This document shows positions 1 to 7,862 of a DNA stretch of 10,556 nt, piece after piece. A program made the position numbers and the translations under genes. Source of the stretch: an uncultured Bacilli bacterium (GTDB lineage: Bacteria; Bacillota_I; Bacilli_A; RF39; UBA660); NCBI GenBank assembly GCA_947630435.1, contig CANRHO010000017.1, positions 1 through 10,556 on the forward strand, given 5' to 3'. The notes beneath the pieces are model-generated. The model was not told where the DNA came from and ran no database searches. It worked only from the letters and a program-made list of their open reading frames with translations. The stretch's first letter is position 1. Every line of letters starts with the position of its first letter.

Positions 1-11
1 TAAACATTGTT

Positions 12-39
12 ATTATATTTAAAATCTTTTAAAAGTCAA
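12..39 (-). promoter_or_regulatory. Leftward sigma-A-type promoter leaving the window
   Basis: On the minus strand, TTGACT (34-39) and a perfect TATAAT (12-17) are separated by 16 bases. This is a good match to a housekeeping promoter. It lies just after the stop codon of the P-type ATPase and points off the left edge, so it probably serves the next minus-strand gene, which is not in the window. In such AT-rich sequence a chance match is possible. The full 62 bases left of the ATPase stop hold nothing else convincing; a weak 6-bp inverted repeat (31-36 with 49-54) is too poor to call a terminator. Confidence 0.5.
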
Positions 40-62
40 ATAAATAGTACTTTTATAATTTA

Positions 63-2393
63 TTATATAAACCAATTGCTTCTTTTTTTAATAATTATAT
101 TTAATAAATTGCTTAATACCTTAAATAATCTTGTAGATATATACATTAAAGGTAAAAGTATTAATAACGAATTAGGATTTAAAAGTTCTAAAGAAAATAT
201 GTTTCTTCCTATTGGTGTTATTATAACTAATAAAAATATAATGCTTAAAATAACAATAAGTAATTTTCTTAATAGATTAAGTGGTTTACTTATTCTATAT
301 ATTAGTAATATTGCTGTATAAGCAGTTATTATTACCGCAATAGTTGACGTTTGTTCATTTGGAATATTAAGTAAACTTGCTACAAAGACCAAAAGCAATA
401 TATTTATAACGGTAGTTATACCACTTGGGATTGCTTTGCTTACAACGTTAACAAAAAACTTACCTTTTACTATAGAATTATTTGGTTCTAGCGCAAGAAT
501 AAAAGCAGGTATACCAATCGTTAAAGAATTTATCAAAGTCATTTGAATCGGGATAAAAGGATATGTATAATTTATAAACAAAAACAAAAGTGCAAGAAAA
601 GATGCATATATGGTTTTTGATAAAAATAACGTTGCTGATCTTTCTACGTTGTTTATGGTTCGTCTTCCTTCTTTTACAATTTTTGGCATAGCATCAAAAT
701 TAGAATCTAATAAAACCAATTCTGATACGTTTCTGGCAGCATCTGCTCCATCATTCATAGCCACCCCACAATCTGATTCTTTAAGTGCCAAGACATCATT
801 TACACCGTCACCAGTCATTGCTACAACATGGCCATTATTCTTTAATTCACTGATAAGTAATCTTTTTTGATCAGGTTTAACTCTTCCAAAAATAGTATTT
901 TCTTCTACAACAAGTGATAAATTATTTTCATTAGCCATGTTTCTTGCATCATACACACCGTTAATTTCTATACCAACTGCTTTAGCTATGTTAGAAACGG
1001 TCGTTGGATTATCACCGGAAATAACTTTTATTTCAACGTCGTTATCAGCGAAATATTTTATTGTATCAATTGCCTCTTTTCTTATTTTATCGCTAATTAG
1101 AATAAATGCTAAAACATCCATTTGATTTGAAAGCGTCTCATCTTTTAAAGGTGGCATTTTAACTAAAACTAATACTCTACTTTCGTTTGATAATTCATCT
1201 ATTTTACTTTGGTATTTTTTTAAAGCGTTTCCTAAAATAAACTCAGGAGCACCCATTATGTATGATTCATCTTTTAATACAATACCAGAATACTTTCTTT
1301 CTGATGAAAATGAGATTTTTTTTATAGCTTTTATTTTAGATTCGTTTTTATATTTTTCATTTATCGCTAAAAATGTTGGATTTTTATCTTCTAAATTAGT
1401 TGAAATCATTTCAAGTATTTCATCTATCTCATATATTTTATGTTTACCTATTGGTATAACATCTTTTACTTCCATCTTTCCCTCGGTTATGGTACCCGTT
1501 TTATCCAAGCATAAAATATCTACTCTTGCTAGTGTTTCTAAAGCATATAAATCCTGAACTAAAACGTTATATTTAGATAACCTTAAAACACTTACTGCTA
1601 AAACTGTTGAAACAAGTAAAATTAATCCTTCTGGTATCATTCCTACGACCGCTGCAACTACTGTTACTACTGCGTTTTGGGTTGTGTTACCATCGATTGA
1701 AAATTGTCTTAACAAAAGAAGAAAACCTATTGGAACAAGAGCTATTGAAACGTATTTAACTATTTTTTTAAGTGATTTCATTATCTGTGAGTTAATTTCT
1801 TTTTTCATCTTTTTTGCATCTCGTGATATAACAGATGTATAATTATCTATTCCAACATGAATAACTTTTGCCTTTACGTTTCCACTAACAATAAAACTGC
1901 CAGATAAAATGGTATCACCCTTTTTTTTATAAATGGTTTTAGCCTCACCAGTTATAAAAGATTCATTAACTTCACATTGTCCTTCCATTATTACTGAATC
2001 AACTACTACTTGATTACCTAAGTTATATATTATTAAATCATCAATAACAATATCATCAATGTGTATTTGTTTTTCAACACCATCTCGTATAACTTTTGCT
2101 TTAGATGAAGATATTACCGATAGTTTATCTACGATTTTTTTAGCTCTTATTTCTTGAATTGTACTAATTAATGTATTACATATTACAACGCCTAAAAATA
2201 ATAGATTTTTATATGAACCTACTAATATTATAGCAATACCTAATATGATATTTATAAAATTAAATAAGGTAAAAGTATTTTCTATTAATATTTGTTTAAC
2301 ACTTTTACTTGGAGTTGTAGTATCATAATTTACTTTTCCTTGATTTATTCTTTTTCTTACTTCATTACTAGATAATCCATTTTCTTCTTTCAT
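63..2393 (-). CDS. P-type cation-transporting ATPase (HAD family, CtpE-like)
   Basis: This is an integral membrane ion pump driven by ATP through a phospho-aspartate intermediate. Numbering is from the chosen ATG at 2393 (776 residues). The order is complete: two N-terminal membrane helices, an actuator domain with TGE at 148-150, helices M3-M4 with PEGL at 254-257, the phosphorylation motif DKTGT with Asp297, the nucleotide-binding segment (MGAPEF near 381), GDNP near 460, TGDGVND at 527-533, and about six C-terminal membrane helices. The ion is not evident. The M4 PEGL not followed by proline and the M6 segment NSLTIG recall the CtpE-like branch, one member of which has been linked to calcium uptake; that link is family knowledge from memory. 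An in-frame ATG at 2414 would add seven residues, but it has no ribosome binding site and falls about where transcription should begin. The 2393 ATG has AAAGAG eight bases upstream. It has its own promoter and follows a strong terminator, so it is not part of the chaperone operon. Confidence 0.9.
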   Translation of the reverse strand: MKEENGLSSNEVRKRINQGKVNYDTTTPSKSVKQILIENTFTLFNFINIILGIAIILVGSYKNLLFLGVVICNTLISTIQEIRAKKIVDKLSVISSSKAKVIRDGVEKQIHIDDIVIDDLIIYNLGNQVVVDSVIMEGQCEVNESFITGEAKTIYKKKGDTILSGSFIVSGNVKAKVIHVGIDNYTSVISRDAKKMKKEINSQIMKSLKKIVKYVSIALVPIGFLLLLRQFSIDGNTTQNAVVTVVAAVVGMIPEGLILLVSTVLAVSVLRLSKYNVLVQDLYALETLARVDILCLDKTGTITEGKMEVKDVIPIGKHKIYEIDEILEMISTNLEDKNPTFLAINEKYKNESKIKAIKKISFSSERKYSGIVLKDESYIMGAPEFILGNALKKYQSKIDELSNESRVLVLVKMPPLKDETLSNQMDVLAFILISDKIRKEAIDTIKYFADNDVEIKVISGDNPTTVSNIAKAVGIEINGVYDARNMANENNLSLVVEENTIFGRVKPDQKRLLISELKNNGHVVAMTGDGVNDVLALKESDCGVAMNDGADAARNVSELVLLDSNFDAMPKIVKEGRRTINNVERSATLFLSKTIYASFLALLFLFINYTYPFIPIQMTLINSLTIGIPAFILALEPNNSIVKGKFFVNVVSKAIPSGITTVINILLLVFVASLLNIPNEQTSTIAVIITAYTAILLIYRISKPLNLLRKLLIVILSIIFLLVIITPIGRNIFSLELLNPNSLLILLPLMYISTRLFKVLSNLLNIIIKKRSNWFI

Positions 2394-2422
2394 AAAGCCA
2401 TCTCTTTCTATCATACGTAATT

Positions 2423-2431
2423 ATTATACCA
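2423..2431 (-). promoter_or_regulatory. Extended -10 promoter for the P-type ATPase
   Basis: The minus strand reads TGG followed by a perfect TATAAT (TATAAT at 2423-2428, TG at 2430-2431), an extended -10 element. No recognisable -35 is present at 16-18 bases; that region is the T-rich tail of the dnaJ terminator. Initiation would fall near 2416, which argues for the ATG at 2393 over the one at 2414. Confidence 0.55.
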
Positions 2432-2432
2432 T

Positions 2433-2480
2433 AAATTAAAAAATAAAAAAGATAATATAGATTCCACATATTATCTTTTT
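2433..2480 (-). terminator. Intrinsic terminator after dnaJ
   Basis: A perfect 13-bp inverted repeat (2446-2458 with 2468-2480) encloses a 9-base loop. On the minus strand it is followed at once by a T-rich run down to about 2433. The dnaJ stop codon (2471-2473) lies inside the promoter-proximal arm, so the last codons of dnaJ and its stop form part of the stem. It should end the pepF-dnaJ transcript and separate it from the ATPase gene. Confidence 0.85.
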
Positions 2481-3595
2481 AAATATTTTTCAAAATTAAC
2501 AAATTCAGCACTTTTTAAATTAGTCTTATTTAAATCTTCAAGTAATTTCTTTTGCTTCCTATCTAGTTTAGTTGGGGTAATTACCTTAAGAACAACGTAT
2601 AAATCTCCTGTTCCTCTTTTTGAAGGTGATTTAAGTCCCTTACCTTTTATTCTGTGCTTTTCACCTGATTGGCTTCCTGCTGGTACGTTTAAAATTACGT
2701 TCCCTTCAAGGGTTGGAACTTCTTTTTTACAACCTAGTGAAGCTTCTGCAATGGTAAGTGGCAAAGTAATGTATAAATCTTGCTCTTCCCTTTTAAATAA
2801 TGGATGATCTTTAACTTTTATTTCTATGTAAACATCACCATTTGGTCCACCATTTTCCCCGGCTGGTCCTTTTCCTGCTACTCTTAAGTGATCTCCGGTA
2901 TCAACCCCTGCAGGTACTTTAACTATTATGTTTTTCTTAACCTTCTTCTTACCAGTTCCTTTACAATTATCACATTTTTTAGTATATATCTCACCTGTTC
3001 CAGCACAATTAGAACATGGTCTTTGAGTAATAAACGCTCCTAATATACTTCTTTGCTGTTCTTTTACATATCCAGTACCACCACAAGTAGGACATGTTTT
3101 AACACCTGTTCCGCCATGACCATCGCATTCTTCACATTTATCCATTATATCAAGGGAAACAGTTGTTTGAGTACCAAAAGCAGCTTCTTCAAAACTCATT
3201 TCAAAAATAACACTTATATCAGGTCCTTTAGTAGCACGAGTGGTTTTTCTTGAGCTTCCTCCAAAAAACGAAGAATCACCTCCAAAACCAAATCCCGCAC
3301 CAAATATATCTCTTAAAATATCAGATGCATCAAAATCTTCAAAACCAGAAAATCCTCCTCCAAAGCCACCATTTTGATCAAATGCAGCATGTCCAAACTG
3401 ATCATACTTACTCCTTTTATCCTTATCTGATAAAACGGCATATGCTTCTTGTGCTTCTTTAAATTTTTCAGCGGCATCAGGTTCTTTTGAAACATCTGGA
3501 TGGTATTTTTTAGCTAATTTTCTAAAAGCACTTTTTATTTCAGCATCCGTAGCATTTTTAGAAACACCAAGTACTTCATAATAGTCTTTCTTCAT
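2471..3595 (-). CDS. dnaJ: Chaperone protein DnaJ (Hsp40, type I)
   Basis: This is the cytosolic co-chaperone that delivers unfolded clients to DnaK and stimulates its ATPase. The 374-residue product has all type I parts. They are a J domain at 1-70 with HPD at 32-34; a Gly/Phe-rich linker at about 76-113; a zinc domain with four CxxCxGxG repeats (Cys154/157, 168/171, 194/197, 208/211); and two C-terminal beta-barrel client-binding regions (about 223-340) plus a dimerisation tail. The length is normal. The ATG is preceded by GGAGG at 3606-3610, whose first G is the last base of the pepF stop codon, so translation is probably coupled to pepF. In most relatives dnaJ follows dnaK directly; here pepF comes between. 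The gene ends inside a terminator stem. Confidence 0.97.
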   Translation of the reverse strand: MKKDYYEVLGVSKNATDAEIKSAFRKLAKKYHPDVSKEPDAAEKFKEAQEAYAVLSDKDKRSKYDQFGHAAFDQNGGFGGGFSGFEDFDASDILRDIFGAGFGFGGDSSFFGGSSRKTTRATKGPDISVIFEMSFEEAAFGTQTTVSLDIMDKCEECDGHGGTGVKTCPTCGGTGYVKEQQRSILGAFITQRPCSNCAGTGEIYTKKCDNCKGTGKKKVKKNIIVKVPAGVDTGDHLRVAGKGPAGENGGPNGDVYIEIKVKDHPLFKREEQDLYITLPLTIAEASLGCKKEVPTLEGNVILNVPAGSQSGEKHRIKGKGLKSPSKRGTGDLYVVLKVITPTKLDRKQKKLLEDLNKTNLKSAEFVNFEKYLKR

Positions 3596-3605
3596 AATGC
3601 TTATA

Positions 3606-3610
3606 CCTCC
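3606..3610 (-). promoter_or_regulatory. dnaJ ribosome binding site overlapping the pepF stop
   Basis: GGAGG on the minus strand lies ten bases before the dnaJ ATG, and its first G is also the last base of the pepF TAG stop (3610-3612). A ribosome finishing pepF would be positioned on the dnaJ start site, so the two are likely translated in a coupled way. Confidence 0.8.
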
Positions 3611-5412
3611 TAACTATTATATACTCTTTTAAACTCATCTATGTATTTATCAAACATTTTAACTGCACTTTCTATAACTTTTTTATCAGTCATATCAACA
3701 TTTGCAACCTTAAGTGCATCAAGCGAATACATACTACCACCCGTTTTTAAAAATGATAAATATTTTTCTTTAGCATTTTCTTTATTGTTTAAAATTTCAT
3801 CTACTATAAAGCAAGCTGCAGAAATCCCAGTTGCATATTTATAAACGTAAAAATCATAGTAAAAATGTGGTATTCTCATCCATTCGTATTTTATTTCATC
3901 ATCTAAAATAACACTATCACCAAAATATTTTTTTAGAATTTTAAAATAGCAATCTGATATATATTCACTTGTTAAACTTTCATCATTTTCTTTTTTCTCA
4001 TACATTTGATATTCAAATTCTGCAAACATTGTTTGTCTGTAAAGAGTTGCTTTAAACATATCAATTATATGATTTAAAACCGCTAATTTTTCATCTTTAT
4101 TACTAGAATGTTCTAACATATAATTAGCTAGTAACAACTCATTTACGGTTGATGCTACTTCTGCTACAAATATTTCATAACGTGAGTAAACATATTTGTT
4201 ATTTTTACATGAATAATAAGTATGCATTGAGTGCCCTAATTCATGGACTAACGTTGAAACATCATCAATAGTTCCTTTATAATTTAGAAGTAAAAATGGA
4301 TTTGTATCATAAAATCCTGATGAATAAGCCCCGGTATATTTTCCCTTATTATAATATACGTCTATCCATCTTTGATCAAATGCTCTTTTTATTGTATTAA
4401 CATAATCTTCACCAAGTACACTTAAAGATTTTATTGTTAAATCTTTTGCTTCCTCAAAGGAATATTTTTTATCATAATCTTTTATTAATTCTACATATGT
4501 ATCATAAATGTGTAGTTCATCTAAACCTAATAGTTCTTTTTTTAAATCATAATATTTATAAATCACATTCATATTATCATTTATGCATTTTACTAAATTA
4601 TTATAAACTTCAATATTTATGTTTTCACCAAATAGTGATGCTTTAACCGCACTTTCATAATTTCTAACTTTTGATAATGCTATTTCTGCATCTTTATTTC
4701 CATTAAATAAGTCAGTAATAACATTTTTATAATTTTTATAACCATTGTATAAATTCATAAATGCATCACGGCGTACCGTTCTGTTTTTGGATTTTATCAA
4801 AGTACTATACACCGTATCATTAAATTCAATTTCTTTACCATTTTCATCTTTTACATTGTCAAATTTAATATCAGTATAAATTAATGTACTATAAGTTTTT
4901 GAACAACTATCCAAAGCCTTAGAAAACATTGCAAGCATTTTTTCTTTATCTATAGATAAAGTATGAGATTTATATCTCATAATATCATCAAGCATAAACT
5001 TATATTCAAGCAACTTAGGATTATCATTGTAATATTTTTCTAAAGTGCCATTATCTAATTTTAATAGCGAAGGAGTAACAAATGCTGTGTATTCACCATA
5101 TTTGCTAAATAAATTAGTTATTTTTTCATTCATTTTTTTGTAATCATCATTTAAAGTGTCAGAATCATAATTCAAATGAGCATAATAATATAACTTGTTA
5201 ATTAACCTATCTACTTTTTCATTAAATAATAAGAATTCAAGTAAATTATCTGCACTTTTTAAAAAATCATCTTTATAAAATGAAATTTTTTCTAATAATT
5301 TTTCAGCCCTTTTAAAATCTTTTTCCCAATCTTCATCACTTTTATAAATTGTTGTTAAATCCCACTTATAATCATCATTTATTTCACTTCTTAGTTTTAT
5401 CTTATTATCCAT
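3610..5412 (-). CDS. pepF: Oligoendopeptidase F (M3 family zinc metallopeptidase)
   Basis: This is a cytosolic zinc peptidase that cleaves medium-length oligopeptides. The 600-residue product matches the family's usual length. An N-terminal helical region (about 1-200) is followed by the M3 catalytic domain. The zinc site HELGH lies at 390-394, with His390 and His394 as ligands and Glu391 as catalytic base. The third ligand is Glu418 in AEVAST, 24 residues after the second His. The C-terminal IPHFYYDFYVYKYATG segment (about 514-529) is typical of PepF. A strong AAAGGAG (5418-5424) lies five bases before the ATG. No promoter of its own is evident, so expression probably comes from dnaK read-through. 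The stop overlaps the dnaJ ribosome binding site, tying it to the chaperone genes. A link with degradation of peptides from stress proteolysis is inference from position only. Confidence 0.95.
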   Translation of the reverse strand: MDNKIKLRSEINDDYKWDLTTIYKSDEDWEKDFKRAEKLLEKISFYKDDFLKSADNLLEFLLFNEKVDRLINKLYYYAHLNYDSDTLNDDYKKMNEKITNLFSKYGEYTAFVTPSLLKLDNGTLEKYYNDNPKLLEYKFMLDDIMRYKSHTLSIDKEKMLAMFSKALDSCSKTYSTLIYTDIKFDNVKDENGKEIEFNDTVYSTLIKSKNRTVRRDAFMNLYNGYKNYKNVITDLFNGNKDAEIALSKVRNYESAVKASLFGENINIEVYNNLVKCINDNMNVIYKYYDLKKELLGLDELHIYDTYVELIKDYDKKYSFEEAKDLTIKSLSVLGEDYVNTIKRAFDQRWIDVYYNKGKYTGAYSSGFYDTNPFLLLNYKGTIDDVSTLVHELGHSMHTYYSCKNNKYVYSRYEIFVAEVASTVNELLLANYMLEHSSNKDEKLAVLNHIIDMFKATLYRQTMFAEFEYQMYEKKENDESLTSEYISDCYFKILKKYFGDSVILDDEIKYEWMRIPHFYYDFYVYKYATGISAACFIVDEILNNKENAKEKYLSFLKTGGSMYSLDALKVANVDMTDKKVIESAVKMFDKYIDEFKRVYNS

Positions 5413-5433
5413 TTATTCTCCTTTAATTAAGTA

Positions 5434-5460
5434 TAAAGTTCTAGTTAAACTAGAACTTTA
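5434..5460 (-). terminator. dnaK-pepF intergenic hairpin, partial terminator or mRNA stabiliser
   Basis: A perfect 11-bp inverted repeat (5434-5444 with 5450-5460) with a 5-base loop lies four bases after the dnaK stop. On the minus strand it is followed by TACTTAATTAAAGG rather than a proper U-run, so it is a weak intrinsic terminator at best. It could cut transcription partially, lowering pepF-dnaJ relative to dnaK, or protect the 3' end of the hrcA-grpE-dnaK message. It does not cover the pepF ribosome binding site. Confidence 0.6.
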
Positions 5461-5464
5461 CTAC

Positions 5465-7300
5465 CTATTTCTTTTCTTCAAATTCTGCGTCTACTACTTC
5501 TGCATCGTCATCTTTTTTCTTTTTATTACCTTTACCAGTTTCTTTAGAAGCCTCTTCCTGAGCTTTTTTATTAGCTTCTTCGTATACTTTAGCTCCTAGT
5601 GCCATTGCTTTTTCTTGAAGTTTTTCAGTAGCAGCCTTAATCTTATCAGCATCATCGCCTTCTAATTCTTTTTTAAGTTCTTCAACTAATTTTTCTGCCT
5701 CTTCTTTTTCTTTTTTATCTACTTTATCCCCAAGATCTTTAATTGCTTTTTCGGTTGTAAATACCATTTGTTCAGCTTCATTTTTAGCATCTGCTAAAGC
5801 CTTTTTCTTTTCATCAGCTTCTTTATTAGCTTCTGCTTCTTTCATCATTTTATCAATTTCTTCATCCGTTAAGTTAGTAGATGCAGTAATTGTTATAGCT
5901 TGTTCTTTTCCTGTTCCTAAGTCCTTTGCCTTAACGTTTACAATACCATTTGCATCAATATCAAAAGTAACTTCTATTTGTGGTACTCCCCTTGGTGCAG
6001 GTGGAATGTTAGTTAATTGGAATCTACCAAGTGTTTTATTATCACTTGCCATTGGTCTTTCACCTTGTAAAACATGAATATCAACAGCAGGTTGGTTATC
6101 TGCAGCAGTTGAGAACACTTGTGATTTTGAAGTTGGTATCGTTGTGTTTCTTTCAATTAAAGTTGTCATAACGTTACCCATCGTTTCAATACCAAGAGAA
6201 AGTGGTGTAACATCTAAAAGTACGATGTCATTAACATCACCTGTTAATACTCCACCTTGAATAGCTGCTCCCATTGCAACAACCTCATCTGGGTTAACTC
6301 CTTTTGATGGTTCTTTACCAAGTTCTTTCTTAATTAATTCTTGTACTTTTGGAATACGAGTTGAACCACCAACTAATAATATTTTATCAATATCACTAGC
6401 TTTTAACTTAGCATCTTTAAGTGCTTTTCTAACTGGCTCTAAAGTAGACTCTGTTAAATCATCAGTTAACTCCTCAAACTTAGCTCTTGTAAGAGAAATT
6501 TCAAAGTTAATAACCCCATCTGGTCCTTGTGCTAAGAATGGTAATGAAATTTGTGTTGTACTCATACCAGATAAATCTTTCTTAGCTTTTTCAGCGGCAT
6601 CTTGTAATCTTTGCATTGCCATTTTATCACTAGATACATCAACTTTATGTTCTTTATTAATTTCATCAACTAGATAATCTACTATTCTTTGATCATAATC
6701 ATCTCCACCTAGGTGGTTATTTCCTGATGTTGATTTTACTTCAAATACTCCGTCGCCTAGCTCTAAGATAGATACGTCAAACGTACCTCCACCTAAGTCA
6801 TAAACAAGTACCGTTTGTGCATTTTCTTGTTTATCAAGACCATAAGCAAGGGCTGCCGCAGTTGGTTCGTTTATTATTCTTTCAACTTCAAGTCCTGCAA
6901 TCTTACCTGCGTTTTTAGTAGCTTGTCTTTGAGCATCATTAAAATATGCCGGTACGGTAATAACAGCTTTTGTAACTTTTTCTCCTAAGTAGCTTTCAGC
7001 GGTCTTTTTTAAATCACCCAATATCATAGCTGATACTTCTTCAGGAGTGTATTCTTTACCATTTACCTTAACTTTTTTATCAGTTCCCATTAATCTTTTA
7101 ATTGATCTTATGGTATCTGGATTTACTACCATTTGTCTTTTAGCAGCTCCTCCTACGATTATGTCTTTATTTTTGAAAGCAACAACTGATGGAGTTGTTC
7201 TTTCTCCTTCTTGATTAGCAATAACTTTTGCTTCTCCACCTTCGTACACAGAAACACATGAATTTGTTGTTCCTAAATCAATACCTATTGTTTTACTCAT
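5465..7300 (-). CDS. dnaK: Chaperone protein DnaK (Hsp70)
   Basis: This is the ATP-driven cytosolic chaperone that binds and releases exposed hydrophobic segments, working with DnaJ and GrpE. The 611-residue product is full length for the Gram-positive form. Visible parts are the phosphate-1 loop IGIDLGTTNS (5-14), VYDLGGGTFDVS (166-177), the adenosine segment LLVGGSTRIP (308-317), the interdomain linker VLLDVTPLSLG (360-370 region), the beta-sandwich substrate domain to about 475, the helical lid, and the acidic tail ending VVDAEFEEKK. A lysine patch (593-596) precedes the tail. The ATG at 7300 follows a GAGG ten bases upstream. It lies 16 bases after grpE in the CIRCE-controlled operon. A hairpin follows its TAG stop. 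Confidence 0.98.
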   Translation of the reverse strand: MSKTIGIDLGTTNSCVSVYEGGEAKVIANQEGERTTPSVVAFKNKDIIVGGAAKRQMVVNPDTIRSIKRLMGTDKKVKVNGKEYTPEEVSAMILGDLKKTAESYLGEKVTKAVITVPAYFNDAQRQATKNAGKIAGLEVERIINEPTAAALAYGLDKQENAQTVLVYDLGGGTFDVSILELGDGVFEVKSTSGNNHLGGDDYDQRIVDYLVDEINKEHKVDVSSDKMAMQRLQDAAEKAKKDLSGMSTTQISLPFLAQGPDGVINFEISLTRAKFEELTDDLTESTLEPVRKALKDAKLKASDIDKILLVGGSTRIPKVQELIKKELGKEPSKGVNPDEVVAMGAAIQGGVLTGDVNDIVLLDVTPLSLGIETMGNVMTTLIERNTTIPTSKSQVFSTAADNQPAVDIHVLQGERPMASDNKTLGRFQLTNIPPAPRGVPQIEVTFDIDANGIVNVKAKDLGTGKEQAITITASTNLTDEEIDKMMKEAEANKEADEKKKALADAKNEAEQMVFTTEKAIKDLGDKVDKKEKEEAEKLVEELKKELEGDDADKIKAATEKLQEKAMALGAKVYEEANKKAQEEASKETGKGNKKKKDDDAEVVDAEFEEKK

Positions 7301-7316
7301 TATTTATCATCCTCTC

Positions 7317-7859
7317 TTATTTATTAACTTTAACCATTGCTGGTCTTATTACTTTATCCTTAAGCATATACCCCTTTTGGTATACCTCTAATATAATTTC
7401 TTTTGGTTGGTCTTTATTCGACTCAGTCATAACCGCTTGATGAAAATTAGCATCAAAAGGTTTTCCAAGTGAATTAATTTCTTTTACATCAAATTTTTCT
7501 AAAGCACCAACTAACCCGGCATAAACCATTTTCATGCCGCTTAAGAACTTTGAAACCTCATCTTCTAAATTATCATCATCCATTTTAATAGCACGTTCAA
7601 AATTATCTAAAACCGGTAATACTTCAAGTATTAAATCTTCGTTAGCATATTTTAACAATCTATTAGTTTCTTCATCTTTTCTTTTGCGATAATTCACAAG
7701 ATCAGCTTTTGCCCTTAAGGCTTCTTCCATGGCTTGTTGAAGTTTTTTATTAAGTTCTTCAACCTCCTTTTTAGTATTTTTAACATGTTCTTTTTTTATT
7801 TCTTTTTCTTTATCCTTATGGTCATTTTTTTCTATTTTATTCTTGTTTTCTTCTTTCAT
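7317..7859 (-). CDS. grpE: GrpE, nucleotide exchange factor for DnaK
   Basis: GrpE is a dimeric cytosolic factor that releases ADP from DnaK and so resets the chaperone cycle. The 180-residue product has a charged, lysine- and glutamate-rich N-terminus (1-30), a long dimerisation coiled coil (about 30-85), and the head domain with the family's conserved pieces: LPVLDNFERA (81-90), GKPFDANFHQAV (132-143) and QKGYMLKDKVIRPAMVKV (161-178). Length is typical. The ATG comes three bases after the hrcA stop, and its ribosome binding site (GAAAGG) lies in the last hrcA codons. If hrcA translation stops early at the frameshift, this coupling could be weakened; that is inference. A 16-base gap separates it from dnaK. 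Confidence 0.97.
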   Translation of the reverse strand: MKEENKNKIEKNDHKDKEKEIKKEHVKNTKKEVEELNKKLQQAMEEALRAKADLVNYRKRKDEETNRLLKYANEDLILEVLPVLDNFERAIKMDDDNLEDEVSKFLSGMKMVYAGLVGALEKFDVKEINSLGKPFDANFHQAVMTESNKDQPKEIILEVYQKGYMLKDKVIRPAMVKVNK

Positions 7860-7862
7860 ACT

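Noticed and set aside
31..54. Inverted repeat as a terminator for the P-type ATPase
   Set aside because: Only six A/T-rich base pairs with a 12-base loop and no clean U-run after it.
7..321. Plus-strand open frame of 104 codons with hydrophobic product
   Set aside because: It lies antisense to the C-terminal membrane helices of the P-type ATPase; its hydrophobicity mirrors that gene, and it has no ribosome binding site of note.
1258..1557. Plus-strand open frame of 99 codons
   Set aside because: Antisense shadow of the conserved phosphorylation and nucleotide-binding region of the ATPase, which has clear motifs on the other strand.
3313..3495. Minus-strand open frame overlapping dnaJ in another frame
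   Set aside because: It overlaps the J-domain coding sequence, has a low-complexity product and no start signal.
5413..5464. A dedicated promoter for pepF (TATACT-like element)
   Set aside because: No acceptable -35 lies at 16-18 bases, and the element abuts the hairpin; a chance match in AT-rich sequence.
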